Source: Bacteroidota bacterium (lineage in GTDB: Bacteria; Bacteroidota; Bacteroidia; Flavobacteriales_D; Sanyastnellaceae). Taken from it: DNA of 64,000 nt. Shown one piece after another: positions 17,178 to 28,421 of the stretch (the first letter of the stretch is position 1; each line of letters begins with the position of its first letter). The position numbers were made by a program, and so were the translations under genes. The stretch covers positions 1 to 64,000 of the forward strand of contig JAQBVN010000010.1 in NCBI GenBank assembly GCA_027622975.1. The letters are read 5' to 3'. The notes below the pieces were generated by a model. The model saw only the letters and a list, made by a program, of their open reading frames with translations, searched no databases and was not told the origin of the DNA.

Positions 17178-18722
17178 ATGACCGAAGCCATTCCCATGCA
17201 CCAAGCCCTGATCGACCGATTGAACTCCAAGAAGGGCAAGGAGCTTTATGGGTACCAGGCCGATGCGATTGAGACCATGATGTCTCGGATTCGGAAATTT
17301 CCCACGGAATACAACCTGCTGTATCAGTTGCCCACGGGAGGAGGGAAAACGGTGATTTTTTCAGAGTTGGCGAAGCGGTACATCCTTGAAACGGGAAAAC
17401 GCGTGCTCATTTTGACCCACCGCATCGAGCTTTTGGGCCAAACCTCTTCGATGCTCACGGACATTGGAGTTCCCAACAAGATCATCAACAGCAAGGTCAA
17501 AGAAATGGCCGATAGCGAAGACCATTGGTGCTATGTCGCCATGGTTGAGACCTTGAACAACCGACTCAATGACGAGCGAATTGAGTTCGAAAACCTAGGC
17601 ATTGTGGTCGTTGACGAGGCGCACTACAACAGCTTTCGCAAGCTGTTCAAGCATTTCGAAAACCAGGTCATTCTCGGTGTCACGGCCACGCCGCTTTCAA
17701 GCAACATCAAGTTGCCTCTCTACGACAACTACGCTGAACTCATCGTGGGTGAGTCGATCTCAAGTTTGGTCGATCAAGGCTTTTTGGCAAGAGCCAGCAC
17801 CTACAGCTACGACGTGAATCTGCGGGCACTGAAAGTGGGAATCAACGGGGATTACACCGTGAGTTCCTCCGAGCGTTTGTACGGGAATTTTTTGATGCAA
17901 GAAAAGTTGTTGTACGCCTACGAGGAAAAGGCCAAGGGAACCAAGACCTTGATCTTCAACAACGGAATCAACACGTCCAAGCAAGTGCAGGCGATGTTTG
18001 CGGAGGAGGGCTATCCATGCATGCACCTCGACAACACCCACAGCGAGAAGGAACGGTCGGATATTTTGGAGTGGTTCCACAAAACACCCGACGCCGTGCT
18101 ATCGTCCGTGTCCATTTTGACCACGGGATTCGACGAGCCCACGGTGGAAACCATCATCCTGAATCGCGCGACGAAGTCTCTGACCCTCTATCACCAAATG
18201 ATCGGTCGAGGTTCAAGGGTGCTCAGCCATAAAAAGGAATTCACCGTGATTGATTTGGGAAACAATGCTCGTCGGTTTGGGCTTTGGGATGCCCACATCA
18301 ACTGGCATGACATTTTCAAATCTCCCCAGTCATACATCGACGGTCTGTACACAGATGAGGAAATCGAGAATGAGTTTGTCTTTGAAATGCCTGATGAATT
18401 GGCACCGCGGTTTGCGGGAGGGCCAGAAACGGAGTTTGACATGGCTGAAGCGTACCTCGAAGTGACGCGAGCCGGTTTGCGTCCGAAGGATGCCATCAAA
18501 CGAAGCATTGATCAGCACGTGGCCATCATTCACTACGCTGCGGAGGATTTTTGGGATGCCTCTGAACTGGTGGATTTGTTGGCGGATGACATCAAGTTCC
18601 GTGTGAAACAGTATTCCAAGTGCATTGCCAAGGCCACGGAGAATTACCGGAATTGGTTGCAGGAAGAATACACGCGCAATTTGAAAACCGCGCTGCGAAA
18701 CGCTTTCCTGACCGAGGAATAA
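17178..18722 (+). CDS. Superfamily II DEAD/DEAH-box helicase (RadD-like)
   Basis: 514 residues. Q-motif/entry YGYQADAIETM, motif I LPTGGGKTVIF (Lys57), Ia LILTHRIEL, II VVDEAHYN (DEAH), III GVTATP, and C-terminal domain motifs ILTTGFDEP, ILNRATKSLTLYHQMIGRGSR and IDLGNN. The layout matches DNA-repair type SF2 helicases such as RadD/YejH. A C-terminal region of about 150 residues (after APRFAGGPETEF) is not typical of E. coli RadD and is unassigned. The neighbouring divergent ung is consistent with, but does not prove, a repair role. The ATG at 17178 was chosen over an in-frame TTG at 17157. Confidence 0.88.
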   Translation: MTEAIPMHQALIDRLNSKKGKELYGYQADAIETMMSRIRKFPTEYNLLYQLPTGGGKTVIFSELAKRYILETGKRVLILTHRIELLGQTSSMLTDIGVPNKIINSKVKEMADSEDHWCYVAMVETLNNRLNDERIEFENLGIVVVDEAHYNSFRKLFKHFENQVILGVTATPLSSNIKLPLYDNYAELIVGESISSLVDQGFLARASTYSYDVNLRALKVGINGDYTVSSSERLYGNFLMQEKLLYAYEEKAKGTKTLIFNNGINTSKQVQAMFAEEGYPCMHLDNTHSEKERSDILEWFHKTPDAVLSSVSILTTGFDEPTVETIILNRATKSLTLYHQMIGRGSRVLSHKKEFTVIDLGNNARRFGLWDAHINWHDIFKSPQSYIDGLYTDEEIENEFVFEMPDELAPRFAGGPETEFDMAEAYLEVTRAGLRPKDAIKRSIDQHVAIIHYAAEDFWDASELVDLLADDIKFRVKQYSKCIAKATENYRNWLQEEYTRNLKTALRNAFLTEE

Positions 18723-18774
18723 GGCCCTGCTCTCCATCCTCTCATGAACAAGGGGATACACGCAACAATCCGGG

Positions 18775-19788
18775 GTGCACGCCCACAAAGTTCTGTCCAC
18801 CAAACCCAGGCTCCTGAGCCCATCCTGTGTAGTTTTCGCATTGATGGGGATGGTCGTTTTCTTCATTGGACTCGTGGGTCTTTGCCTCGGATGGCTGGCT
18901 GATCGAGCTTGGTCAGCGGGTGCTCCAAGCCCACAGCCGACCTCCCCAATTGACCCATCCTCGGATGAATTTGGCATCCAAGGCACGGGCATCGTTTCAT
19001 CCTCACACTCGGCTCAAGAGCCTCCCAAGGAGTGGCTCGAACGTCACCAACAGTTGCAGTCCCAATGGGCATTGGCTCATCGCCGTTCCCAGATTTCTCG
19101 AGAACGCCAAATTCTCAAGTCGCGAGGGCTGCACCTTCACCTCAGCCCGCACTTCATGTTCAATGCTTTGACCAGCGTTCAATGGCTTTGGTCAAGAAAC
19201 CAAGGTCAGCGGGCCTTGGCCAGTTTCCAATCGTTCATGGAGTTGTGGAACGCTCTATGGATGAATGCAGACCAAACAACTCACTCCATCGGGGCGGAAA
19301 TTGAAGCCCTTGGCAAATACCTCGACTTGGAGAACCAAAGAATCGCTCAACGAGTCGAGGTGCAGTGGGACATTGATCCCTCCCTGGACACGTCGCTTCA
19401 CATCCCCGTCTTGTTGTGCCAACCCATTCTCGAAAACGCCATTTGGCATGGGTTTTCAAAGATGGCAGAGAACCAAGTCACACCCCTGCTGTCCATCCAA
19501 TGGCAAGCCCTTCCTCCACGACAAGGGACGCCTTGGATTGCAATCACCATCCTTGACAACGGCTCCGGATTGCCCACCGATCTAGGTCGGGTCCATAAGC
19601 ATGGGGATGACCTTTCAACTCGGGCTCAACCGGCACAAGCATGTGGTCATCGGTCGCACGGCATGGAACTGCTGAGAGAATCGCTTTCCACGACTCACAA
19701 ACACGCGCAACTGGAGTTGACGAGGGCCAACGCGCCCTGGTCCACCCAAGCATGCATCACTCTACCCGGCGTGAGGCCAAAGGTTTGA
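18775..19788 (+). CDS. LytS/YehU-type sensor histidine kinase
   Basis: About 337 residues (GTG start; an ATG at 18844 just before the membrane helix would also work). One hydrophobic segment (GMVVFFIGLVGLCLGWLA) is followed by a His_kinase domain. The phospho-acceptor is in LHLSPHFMFNALTSVQWLWS, then EIEALGKYLDLENQR and QPILENAIWHGFSK (N box), and an ATPase G box TILDNGSGL. Kinases of this type usually signal to LytTR-domain regulators, but none is encoded nearby. Only one membrane helix replaces the usual four to eight. Its end overlaps tsaD convergently by 32 bases. Confidence 0.85.
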   Translation: MHAHKVLSTKPRLLSPSCVVFALMGMVVFFIGLVGLCLGWLADRAWSAGAPSPQPTSPIDPSSDEFGIQGTGIVSSSHSAQEPPKEWLERHQQLQSQWALAHRRSQISRERQILKSRGLHLHLSPHFMFNALTSVQWLWSRNQGQRALASFQSFMELWNALWMNADQTTHSIGAEIEALGKYLDLENQRIAQRVEVQWDIDPSLDTSLHIPVLLCQPILENAIWHGFSKMAENQVTPLLSIQWQALPPRQGTPWIAITILDNGSGLPTDLGRVHKHGDDLSTRAQPAQACGHRSHGMELLRESLSTTHKHAQLELTRANAPWSTQACITLPGVRPKV

Positions 19789-20797
19789 GCTCAGGCAACC
19801 TCGGCGATGGCGCCGCATCCCAGCTTCCAGTCAAACCCTCGAGGTGGTCGAGCCATCCAACCGCCGCAATCATGGCCGCATTGTCCGTGCAATAAGCCAT
19901 GGGTGGGATGTGTACTGTCCACCCCTCCTGAGCCTCCGCCTTCCGAAGCGCCTCGCGAAGGCCTGAATTGGCACTGACACCGCCTGCGATAGCCACTTCA
20001 CTTATTCCTTCTCTCAGGACAGCTTCTCGGAGTTTGTCCATCAACATCTCCACGACTGTCGCCTGAACAGATGCACACAAATCCACTTTGTTCTGTTCGA
20101 CGAAGTCCGGATTGCGCGCAACCTCTTTTTGCAGGAATTGCAACACTTGAGTTTTGAGTCCGCTGAAACTCCATTGCAAACCTTCCACACGTGGTTTGGT
20201 GAATGAAAAGGCCGTCGGGTTGCCCTCCTTCGCCAATGTGTCTACCAGCGGGCCTCCGGGATAAGGAAGCCCCATCAGTTTGGCCACCTTGTCAAACGCT
20301 TCACCTGCGGCATCATCCAACGTTTGGCCCAAGACCACCATGTCCGAGGGGGAATTGACACGCACCAACTGGGTGTGACCCCCTGAAACCGTGAGGCAAA
20401 GGAAGGGGAAATTGGGCGTGGGTCCGGGTTCCAACACGTGGGCCAAAATATGGGCTCTCATGTGATGAACTGGAATGGTCGGCAAGCCGTGCGCCCATGC
20501 AAAGGCTTTGGCAAAGGACGTCCCGACGTGCAGGGATCCTTGCAAGCCCGGTCCCAACGTGTAGGCCACGGCGTCCAATTCATGCGCTTGAACTCCGGCC
20601 TTGTCGAGAGCCGCCTGAACCACGGGTTGGATTTTGGCCAAATGGGCCCGAGATGCCCATTCAGGGACCACACCGCCAACCTCAGCGTGCAGTGCCTGAT
20701 TGGCCACCACATTGCTCAACACCTGGCTCCCGCGAATCACGGCTGCCGACGTGTCATCACAAGACGATTCAATTCCCAAAATCAACGAATCTTCCAT
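19757..20797 (-). CDS. tsaD: tRNA N6-adenosine threonylcarbamoyltransferase TsaD
   Basis: 346 residues from MEDSLILGIESSCDDTSAAV. Family marks: VVPEWASRAH, the metal-binding HHMRAHILAH, FLCLTVSGGHTQLV, GPGLQGSLHVG, DDAAGEAFDKVAKLMGLPYPGGP, and IAGGVSANSGLR. It transfers the threonylcarbamoyl group to A37 of ANN-decoding tRNAs, with TsaB/TsaE (not in the window). Alternative in-frame starts at 20806 and 20815 add a few residues. It diverges from the TamB gene, an arrangement I recall as common in Bacteroidota. Confidence 0.97.
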   Translation of the reverse strand: MEDSLILGIESSCDDTSAAVIRGSQVLSNVVANQALHAEVGGVVPEWASRAHLAKIQPVVQAALDKAGVQAHELDAVAYTLGPGLQGSLHVGTSFAKAFAWAHGLPTIPVHHMRAHILAHVLEPGPTPNFPFLCLTVSGGHTQLVRVNSPSDMVVLGQTLDDAAGEAFDKVAKLMGLPYPGGPLVDTLAKEGNPTAFSFTKPRVEGLQWSFSGLKTQVLQFLQKEVARNPDFVEQNKVDLCASVQATVVEMLMDKLREAVLREGISEVAIAGGVSANSGLREALRKAEAQEGWTVHIPPMAYCTDNAAMIAAVGWLDHLEGLTGSWDAAPSPRLPELKPLASRRVE

Positions 20798-20891
20798 AGC
20801 GAGCATTGCCGGCAAAAATACATCCCACGCCGCACCGCACTATCTTCGAGAGCCGTTTCGCACACCCCACGTTGGTCTTCCCATTCCCTTC

Positions 20892-23800
20892 ATGTCACGC
20901 TCAACCACGACATCGCATCCAAGGTCAAAGTCCAGATTGGCCTTGTGGGGTGGCTTGACCGTTCTGATGGTGGGAAGCGTGGTTGCGCTTTGGTGGAGTC
21001 GACATGCATGGATGGTTCATGCAGTGAACGGCATCTCCCATCAACTGGAGTTGGGCATTCATGTGGAGAACCTTGAAATCCATGCTTTTCCTTGGAGCGG
21101 ACGAGCAGGAGCTGTTGAATGGGCCTTGCCGGGCGGAATGGACACCTTGTGGATTCAGGGATTGAATGTGAATCGTTTGGGCCACGAGGACGAAATCTGG
21201 AGTGTGGGAGATGTTCACGTGGAATCGCTCCGCATGCTCATCCACACGGACCCCACATCCGACAACGCGCAGGACGAGAGCACCTCAAAACTTCAAGGAT
21301 TGTCGGAAGTCACAGCCTCTCTGCCCCATCTGACCTTCAACACACTGACTTGGGACACCTTGGAATTGTGGCACGAGGAGGCGGGTACGCTCATGCTGTG
21401 GGCTGGTGACCTGCGATCGGGAAAGATTGCCCAGGACACGTTGTCCGTGAATCTGCTGGCATGGGACTCCGGCCACTACGCATCCGATCATCCCTCCCTG
21501 GACATCGCGTTGGACCGAAGTGAACTGGAGATCCATATGCAAGGGCGGGAATGGCAATTGAAAAGTCCTGGGCTGAATATGCCCGGTTTTCATGCGGAAG
21601 GCTCGCTTTCGTGGCCCTTGCAGTTTGCCGAGGGACGGATGGACATTGGATGGAAAGATGCATCGCCTTGGGTGGAAGCGGTTGGCGGAGAGGCCTTGGG
21701 CTTCTTGGAATTGTTGCAGGGAGACACCACCACCGCCATTTGGGACCAAACAAACGGCAACTGGACCGCCCATGTGCACGGTCCATCTTGGATCGAAGCT
21801 CAGGCTGATGGACGCGACGGACACTGGTCAGTGAACGCTTCAGTGACATGGCCCAAGGATCTGCTTGCGTTGTTCCAACTCCCCGAATGGATGCGGGAAA
21901 CGCGCGTGTGGAATGTCCTTGCCGAGGGCGATATGTTCAGTGATTCCTCAGCCTTCTCCGGAAAATCAGGGGGTTCCAATGTGTCGATGAACAGCCCGTC
22001 TGACGTCCTTTCGGGAAGATTGGAGTGGACCGTGGATGACCGACTTGTCATGACCACGGACATTCACTACCTGGACCAATTCCAACTTCAAAGCGGCCAA
22101 CTGCAAGGGGAAGCATCGGTCCAACTGCACCACTGGCCCGGATGGTTGGATTCCCCCGGCGATGAGCTTTCCTTCCTGGTTTCTGGACATTCAGATTCGC
22201 TGAATTGGCAACTGAACCAGCGATCACGCTGGGGACAAGGCCATGGTCATGGCACGTGGATGGACTCAGTGTTCACCTGCGATGTGCACGTTCAGGAGGC
22301 AAGATGGGATGCCCAAGGCAAGCCTTGGAAAGGCACGTTGAAGGGGTCGGGTGTTTGGGGTGCCACGACCTTGCGCTGGGATGCCACGTCACGAAGTCCC
22401 CAATGGGACAACGAGGCGCTGTCTTTTCGAGTCAGCCTGCCTCTTGACGAGGGACGATGGAGAATGACTTTGGAAGGTGCCGGAATTCATGCCGAAGCCT
22501 CGAGCAGCGCCTCTTGGAACGAACTCGCGTCACACGGTCATGATTTGGTGCATCGCCTGCACAAGGGGCCCCTTCCCGACGCGCATCTTGCCATGCAGTT
22601 GGATCGCGTTCCTTGGTTGACTCAATGGTTGGCACCTGGCCTTTCACTGGACGACACGTTGTATGCCTCCATTTCTTCGAGTCCCTCTCAACTCACAGGC
22701 CTTGTGGAGGTCAAATCATGGGGCCTTGGCGACATTTCTCTCGGCAAGACACAGTGTGTTGTGGATGGGTCACCCCATGAATTGTTCGCCAATGCATTTG
22801 TAGAGTCAGGAGAACATGGACCCTCGTGGCTTCCCATGCATACGGCCGTGGATATCCGAGCTGATACCGCTTGGGCCTTTGATGTTGGTTGGACGATGAC
22901 CAACACCCCTGCCGCCTCTTGGTCGCTCGAAGCCATCCCGCCAAGGAAATCTGGTGGGATTGAACATCCATGGGACATGATCATTCATCGGGGTGAGGTA
23001 CCTCTTTCCTACGGCTCTTTGACCATGACTGGCACCCCCATTCTATGGTCCCTTCAAGACCATGGTCTCCCACCTCAATGGACCATGGCCGGATTGGGGG
23101 GTGAAGTCGACTTTTCATTGTCCGAATCCGCATCGTCGATGGCCCTGACCGTGGAAGGTGCCTTTCCTCGAATCCAAGAGCATCTCCCTCAAGAATGGTT
23201 CCCGGTCACCGTCGAGAACACTGAAATTAGGGGTCACTTCCCCCTCGATCGGTTTGAAGAGGGCTACGCACAAATCCGATGCACGGACGCCGTTTGGAAC
23301 ACCATTCACAGCCCGACCACCACATTGATCCTCGCGATGCGCGGTGGCCAATTGGCATCCAATTTCCAATCGAGGATGCGTGCAGGAAACAGTCAGGAAC
23401 AGGGAGTCGTCACCGGCCAAGCCACGTGGGACCTCGCCCAGAATGAACTCCAATCTCTCCAAGCGACAGGTCGCATGCTCCCCCTGGCATGGATCCAGTC
23501 CTTTGTCGACAGCGCAGATGCGAGGGTCGAAGGAACCTTCGAGATTGAAGATCTTCACATGTGGGGCAAGCTCGACGCACTCAACGTCCAAGGGACCGGC
23601 CGCGTCCTCGACGTTCGATGTGAGGTCCCGGGATTGGGAACCCATTTCTCAGCACAAGGCGACCTGTTGATTGAAACCCAGGATGTCACATTGAAGGACT
23701 GGCGGCTTCGCGATGCCCGAGGTAAGGAAGTCCGCTTGTCGGGAGCGGCCTTCCAAGATGAAGATGGATGGAACCTCAACCTCGGTTGCAGTGACTTCAC

Positions 23801-25037
23801 CCAGGATTTGTTGATCATGGACCTCCCCTACAATCCGGAATACGCGGTATACGGTACCTTGCTGGCCCGTGGTGATTTGGACTTCAACGTGTTTGACCAT
23901 CAGATGCTTTTGGTGGCCGACGTCATCGTCGATGCACCCACAGAATTCAACCTTTCGCTCGTCTCGGGCTCCACATCGAATTGGGGTGACGTCGTTCGAT
24001 TTGTCACACCTGAAACCCCTTCAGCCGCAGCTTTGCCTGAAGAAGACCAATGGGGTTTGCGGATGGAGATGAATCTCGATGTCAAAAAAGGCGCCAAGGC
24101 CAAACTGATCACCGACGAACTCACAGGAGCCAGCATTGTGGGTCGCACCATGGGCAATCTCTCCTATGTTTTGGAAGATTGGGAACGGATGGAATTGCGA
24201 GGCGAATTGGAGGTGGTGGAGGGCACCTACGACTTTGCCTTGGGACAATGGATCAAAAAGAAATTCATTGCCCAGCCCGGGGGGCGGTTGCGCTGGGATG
24301 GCGACCCTTACAATGGATCGCTGGATCTTGATGCAATCTTTCAAACCCGCGCCAACATCGCACCGATGATTGGGACGACCAACGGAGGGCGACAAATGGA
24401 AGCAGTGGATGTCATTTTGCATCTCAACGGCCCCATGCTTCGTCCCCAGATTTCGTTTGACCTGGATCTTCCAAGGACGGATGCCATCTCTCGGGATGCA
24501 TTTGCAAGCGCCCTGATGGATGAAAGCGAACAAACGAGTCAGGCCATTGCTCTGCTTAGTTTGCAAGAATTCATTCCTCAACAGGTCAACACCTTGCAAC
24601 TCGGTGCTTCGGGTCTTCAAGACAACAGTGTCGATGTTCTGACATCCCAACTTTCAGGCTGGCTCAGTCGCATCAATGACGACCTTGAGATCGGTGTGAG
24701 CTACGACCCGAGTCAAGGAGATGCGTCCACGGCAGCCGCCAATCAAGACGCTCTGCAACTTGCGATGAAGGCAACCCTGCTCAATGACCAACTCGAAATT
24801 GAGGGTTCTTTTGGCACACGTGATTTGACCCAGGAATCCCTCACGGCCACGCATCTTCAAGACTTGCGCGTCTTGTACCATTTGAACGAGGAGCAATCTG
24901 TTCAACTGACGGGCTTTTCAGAATCTCAATCCTCCATCACGCAAGGCGCCAATTCGACGACACAAGGCGTTGGCATCCGATGGCACCGATCCTTTGCATG
25001 GCCATGGCAGCGACCTGATACGCTGAGAACTGAATGA
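20892..25037 (+). CDS. tamB: TamB-family AsmA-like translocation/assembly protein
   Basis: 1381 residues from the ATG at 20892, which directly precedes the membrane anchor (RLALWGGLTVLMVGSVVALWW). The long middle is repetitive beta-strand-rich AsmA/TamB sequence. The C-terminal DUF490 domain is clear: LRGELEVVEGTYDFALGQWI, FIAQPGGRLRWDGDPYNGSL, AVDVILHLNGPMLRPQISFDL, and LSLQEFIPQ. TamB-like proteins are inner-membrane-anchored, span the periplasm and carry phospholipids to, or help assemble proteins in, the outer membrane. A reading frame extends further upstream through the tsaD promoter, but those residues look non-coding. Length is within the family range. Confidence 0.92.
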   Translation: MSRSTTTSHPRSKSRLALWGGLTVLMVGSVVALWWSRHAWMVHAVNGISHQLELGIHVENLEIHAFPWSGRAGAVEWALPGGMDTLWIQGLNVNRLGHEDEIWSVGDVHVESLRMLIHTDPTSDNAQDESTSKLQGLSEVTASLPHLTFNTLTWDTLELWHEEAGTLMLWAGDLRSGKIAQDTLSVNLLAWDSGHYASDHPSLDIALDRSELEIHMQGREWQLKSPGLNMPGFHAEGSLSWPLQFAEGRMDIGWKDASPWVEAVGGEALGFLELLQGDTTTAIWDQTNGNWTAHVHGPSWIEAQADGRDGHWSVNASVTWPKDLLALFQLPEWMRETRVWNVLAEGDMFSDSSAFSGKSGGSNVSMNSPSDVLSGRLEWTVDDRLVMTTDIHYLDQFQLQSGQLQGEASVQLHHWPGWLDSPGDELSFLVSGHSDSLNWQLNQRSRWGQGHGHGTWMDSVFTCDVHVQEARWDAQGKPWKGTLKGSGVWGATTLRWDATSRSPQWDNEALSFRVSLPLDEGRWRMTLEGAGIHAEASSSASWNELASHGHDLVHRLHKGPLPDAHLAMQLDRVPWLTQWLAPGLSLDDTLYASISSSPSQLTGLVEVKSWGLGDISLGKTQCVVDGSPHELFANAFVESGEHGPSWLPMHTAVDIRADTAWAFDVGWTMTNTPAASWSLEAIPPRKSGGIEHPWDMIIHRGEVPLSYGSLTMTGTPILWSLQDHGLPPQWTMAGLGGEVDFSLSESASSMALTVEGAFPRIQEHLPQEWFPVTVENTEIRGHFPLDRFEEGYAQIRCTDAVWNTIHSPTTTLILAMRGGQLASNFQSRMRAGNSQEQGVVTGQATWDLAQNELQSLQATGRMLPLAWIQSFVDSADARVEGTFEIEDLHMWGKLDALNVQGTGRVLDVRCEVPGLGTHFSAQGDLLIETQDVTLKDWRLRDARGKEVRLSGAAFQDEDGWNLNLGCSDFTQDLLIMDLPYNPEYAVYGTLLARGDLDFNVFDHQMLLVADVIVDAPTEFNLSLVSGSTSNWGDVVRFVTPETPSAAALPEEDQWGLRMEMNLDVKKGAKAKLITDELTGASIVGRTMGNLSYVLEDWERMELRGELEVVEGTYDFALGQWIKKKFIAQPGGRLRWDGDPYNGSLDLDAIFQTRANIAPMIGTTNGGRQMEAVDVILHLNGPMLRPQISFDLDLPRTDAISRDAFASALMDESEQTSQAIALLSLQEFIPQQVNTLQLGASGLQDNSVDVLTSQLSGWLSRINDDLEIGVSYDPSQGDASTAAANQDALQLAMKATLLNDQLEIEGSFGTRDLTQESLTATHLQDLRVLYHLNEEQSVQLTGFSESQSSITQGANSTTQGVGIRWHRSFAWPWQRPDTLRTE

Positions 25038-25063
25038 CGGACTGAACACAAGCTTCCACCAGA

Positions 25064-25112
25064 ACCGATTCCCGGCCAAGAATCCCGACCGAGAATCCCG
25101 ACCGAGAATCCC
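25064..25112. repeat. Short intergenic tandem repeat (12-bp unit)
   Basis: gaatcccgaccga occurs in direct tandem with flanking degenerate copies (gattcccggcca, gaatcccaagga). It lies between the tamB stop and the end of the convergent gene. No function is evident. Confidence 0.8.
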
Positions 25113-25120
25113 AAGGAGAT

Positions 25121-25579
25121 TCACATGGCGTCGGTCATTTCTCTGGCCACTTCCTCGGTGTTCACCCTCGATTCTACGTGTCGAAGCCAACAATCTTGCA
25201 ACCATCCCTTCGCCACTTGAGGATTTCTGAAAACGCGAAACGGTATGTCTGACGAGAAAAACATCCATCGAATGCGATGCTTCAATGCCGTAATTCCGGA
25301 AGGAACAACCACGGCCCTGGCGACCACTTGGGCCATGCACTCCTCACCCATCCAGATGCGGAGCGCTTCTTGATCCATCATGTCGATGTTGCTTGGAACC
25401 AAATGAAGCACGACACCTCGGTGATCCGGACACAACTCTCTGCGGTCTTGTTCGACTCGCATCGCCGTGGTCACATCCAGGATTTGCCTGGGATTGTGCT
25501 CGATTGTGCACATGCCAGAAGACCACGAAAAGTGCGCTCGCTCATTGTTGCATGTCAATGCGTGTTCCATGACGTCCAA
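25121..25579 (-). CDS. STAS/SEC14-like protein of unknown function
   Basis: 152 residues, soluble. The pattern of a short strand (HFSWSSGMCTIEHNPRQIL), a central strand and helix around HRGVVLHLVPSNIDMMDQEALR, ARAVVVPSGITALKHRIRWMF, and the ending PFRVFRNPQVAKGWL is that of small Bacteroidota proteins related to STAS/SpoIIAA folds (DUF7793-like). These have no known biochemical role. It converges with tamB. The 160 bases upstream to the DUF4249 stop hold no other gene. Confidence 0.6.
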   Translation of the reverse strand: MDVMEHALTCNNERAHFSWSSGMCTIEHNPRQILDVTTAMRVEQDRRELCPDHRGVVLHLVPSNIDMMDQEALRIWMGEECMAQVVARAVVVPSGITALKHRIRWMFFSSDIPFRVFRNPQVAKGWLQDCWLRHVESRVNTEEVAREMTDAM

Positions 25580-25737
25580 ATTGCATCAAGCCAAGGAAAG
25601 CTCATAGGTCAGGCTTGAAAACATGTCCACACCTGCTTTGTGGAGAAGCGCCGCCACAACGTTCCTTCCAGAAACGCTCTGATTGCGCGTGAAAAGTCAA
25701 CCTTCTTCTCCCCCAAGAACCCAGCCCCCGTTTCTGA

Positions 25738-26940
25738 TCAATCGCAGTAAAAGTCACTGATGGGGCTTGGAGAACAGAAGTTCAGCGGTGCCGTCAAATC
25801 ACCTTCTTGCAGGTGTTGCATGGTTTGTTTGGTGTAGCCCAAATCATACACCCCAAAAGTGGTTCGAGAGCCCCACAAACCGATTCCACCCTCAATGTTG
25901 GTCCACAGCGGACGATCTTGAACAATGCTGTTGGTCGTCTCGTTGACGTCGAGGTAAATGGCCAAATCTTGGTTCGCCACCTGAAGAACAAAATCAAAGG
26001 CGAGTTCCTTTTGAACTGCCTGACTGTATCGTCCAAGCACACGACGAATGCGGGGATTGGCCTCGAGCCGAGAAGCCATTTCTGAGTAGAAACGCTCTCC
26101 ATCAAATGTGACTTCCACTTGGGCGAAATCAGAAATGGATGTGACATCTCGCGTACCCAGAGGTATACTCATGACCCTTGATTTGACACTGTCCAAGAGT
26201 GTCAGGGCATCGTCCGCATAAAAACGCTCCTCGTAATGAACGCGAAGGGTCGCTGAGTACAAACTTGCCCCTGGGCTGACGTCCCAATTGAATGGGATTT
26301 GGCCGTAGTTGGGCACACCGCTGTTCACTGTGGCAAAACCCATTGGGAACCCTTGCAAATTGGGTCCCGATGGTGGGTAATTGATTCCTCCCACAATGGA
26401 CTCCACCATGGATGTGACAGCTTGGATTTCGCTTCCATCGGGCAACGTCATTCTCAACTGGTAGAGCATGTCATCACGAAGGTTGCCCCCTGAACCGTCC
26501 GCAGTGGCAGCGAAATACACCCTGTGGTAGGGACTGAAAAACACCCCATCCTCGCTTTTGGTCTCCAAAAGCGTGTCCCGCAGCACCCAACTACGCCCGG
26601 TCGGAACCTCGTTGCCGAGCACCTCGCCTGTTCCAGAGGGAATCAACTCATGAATGGAGGCAATCAACGATCCCGCCGGATACTCACTGCTGTCCGGAAT
26701 TTGCGCTGCCAACAGCTGGTTTCCTTCCCCGAGCCAGGTCCTGTTGATACGAACCCATTGGGTGTCGGCTTCCACCTCCAACAATCCATACACAACAGGG
26801 ATGCTGTCGTACGGGGCCGTGAGGTCAACCTCTGTTTTGCACCCCCACCACCCCACCATGGACATGACCATCACAAGGGCACATGCCATCCAACCTTGTC
26901 TCCCCGTGTATTGTGGTTTGAATTGCGAAGTCTTTGTCAT
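25738..26940 (-). CDS. DUF4249-like outer-membrane lipoprotein
   Basis: 400 residues. A lipoprotein signal (MACALVMVMSMVGWWGC; Cys34) is followed by TEVDLTAPYDSIPVVYGLLE, then DTQWVRINRTWLGEGN. This opening is typical of Bacteroidota DUF4249 surface lipoproteins, which resemble SusE/F-like or immunoglobulin-fold proteins and often accompany TonB receptors. No TonB receptor is adjacent here. The C-terminal half has LWTNIEGGIGLWGSRTTFGV, also family-like, and ends in a short Cys-containing tail (NFCSPSPISDFYCD). Ligand unknown. Confidence 0.68.
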   Translation of the reverse strand: MTKTSQFKPQYTGRQGWMACALVMVMSMVGWWGCKTEVDLTAPYDSIPVVYGLLEVEADTQWVRINRTWLGEGNQLLAAQIPDSSEYPAGSLIASIHELIPSGTGEVLGNEVPTGRSWVLRDTLLETKSEDGVFFSPYHRVYFAATADGSGGNLRDDMLYQLRMTLPDGSEIQAVTSMVESIVGGINYPPSGPNLQGFPMGFATVNSGVPNYGQIPFNWDVSPGASLYSATLRVHYEERFYADDALTLLDSVKSRVMSIPLGTRDVTSISDFAQVEVTFDGERFYSEMASRLEANPRIRRVLGRYSQAVQKELAFDFVLQVANQDLAIYLDVNETTNSIVQDRPLWTNIEGGIGLWGSRTTFGVYDLGYTKQTMQHLQEGDLTAPLNFCSPSPISDFYCD

Positions 26941-26964
26941 GGGCGCAAAAATACAAGACCTCGG

Positions 26965-28391
<1,427 letters not shown>

Positions 28392-28421
28392 GAATTCGGG
28401 GTGATGCTGCGTTCAACCCCC

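Noticed and set aside
18745-18900. Short plus-strand frame MNKGIHATIRG before the LytS-type kinase as a leader peptide
   Set aside because: It overlaps the kinase N-terminus in another frame, has no codon run and no associated terminator.
20700-20891. Longer N-terminus for the TamB protein
   Set aside because: The extension runs through tsaD coding sequence and the divergent promoter; the ATG at 20892 starts right before the membrane anchor.
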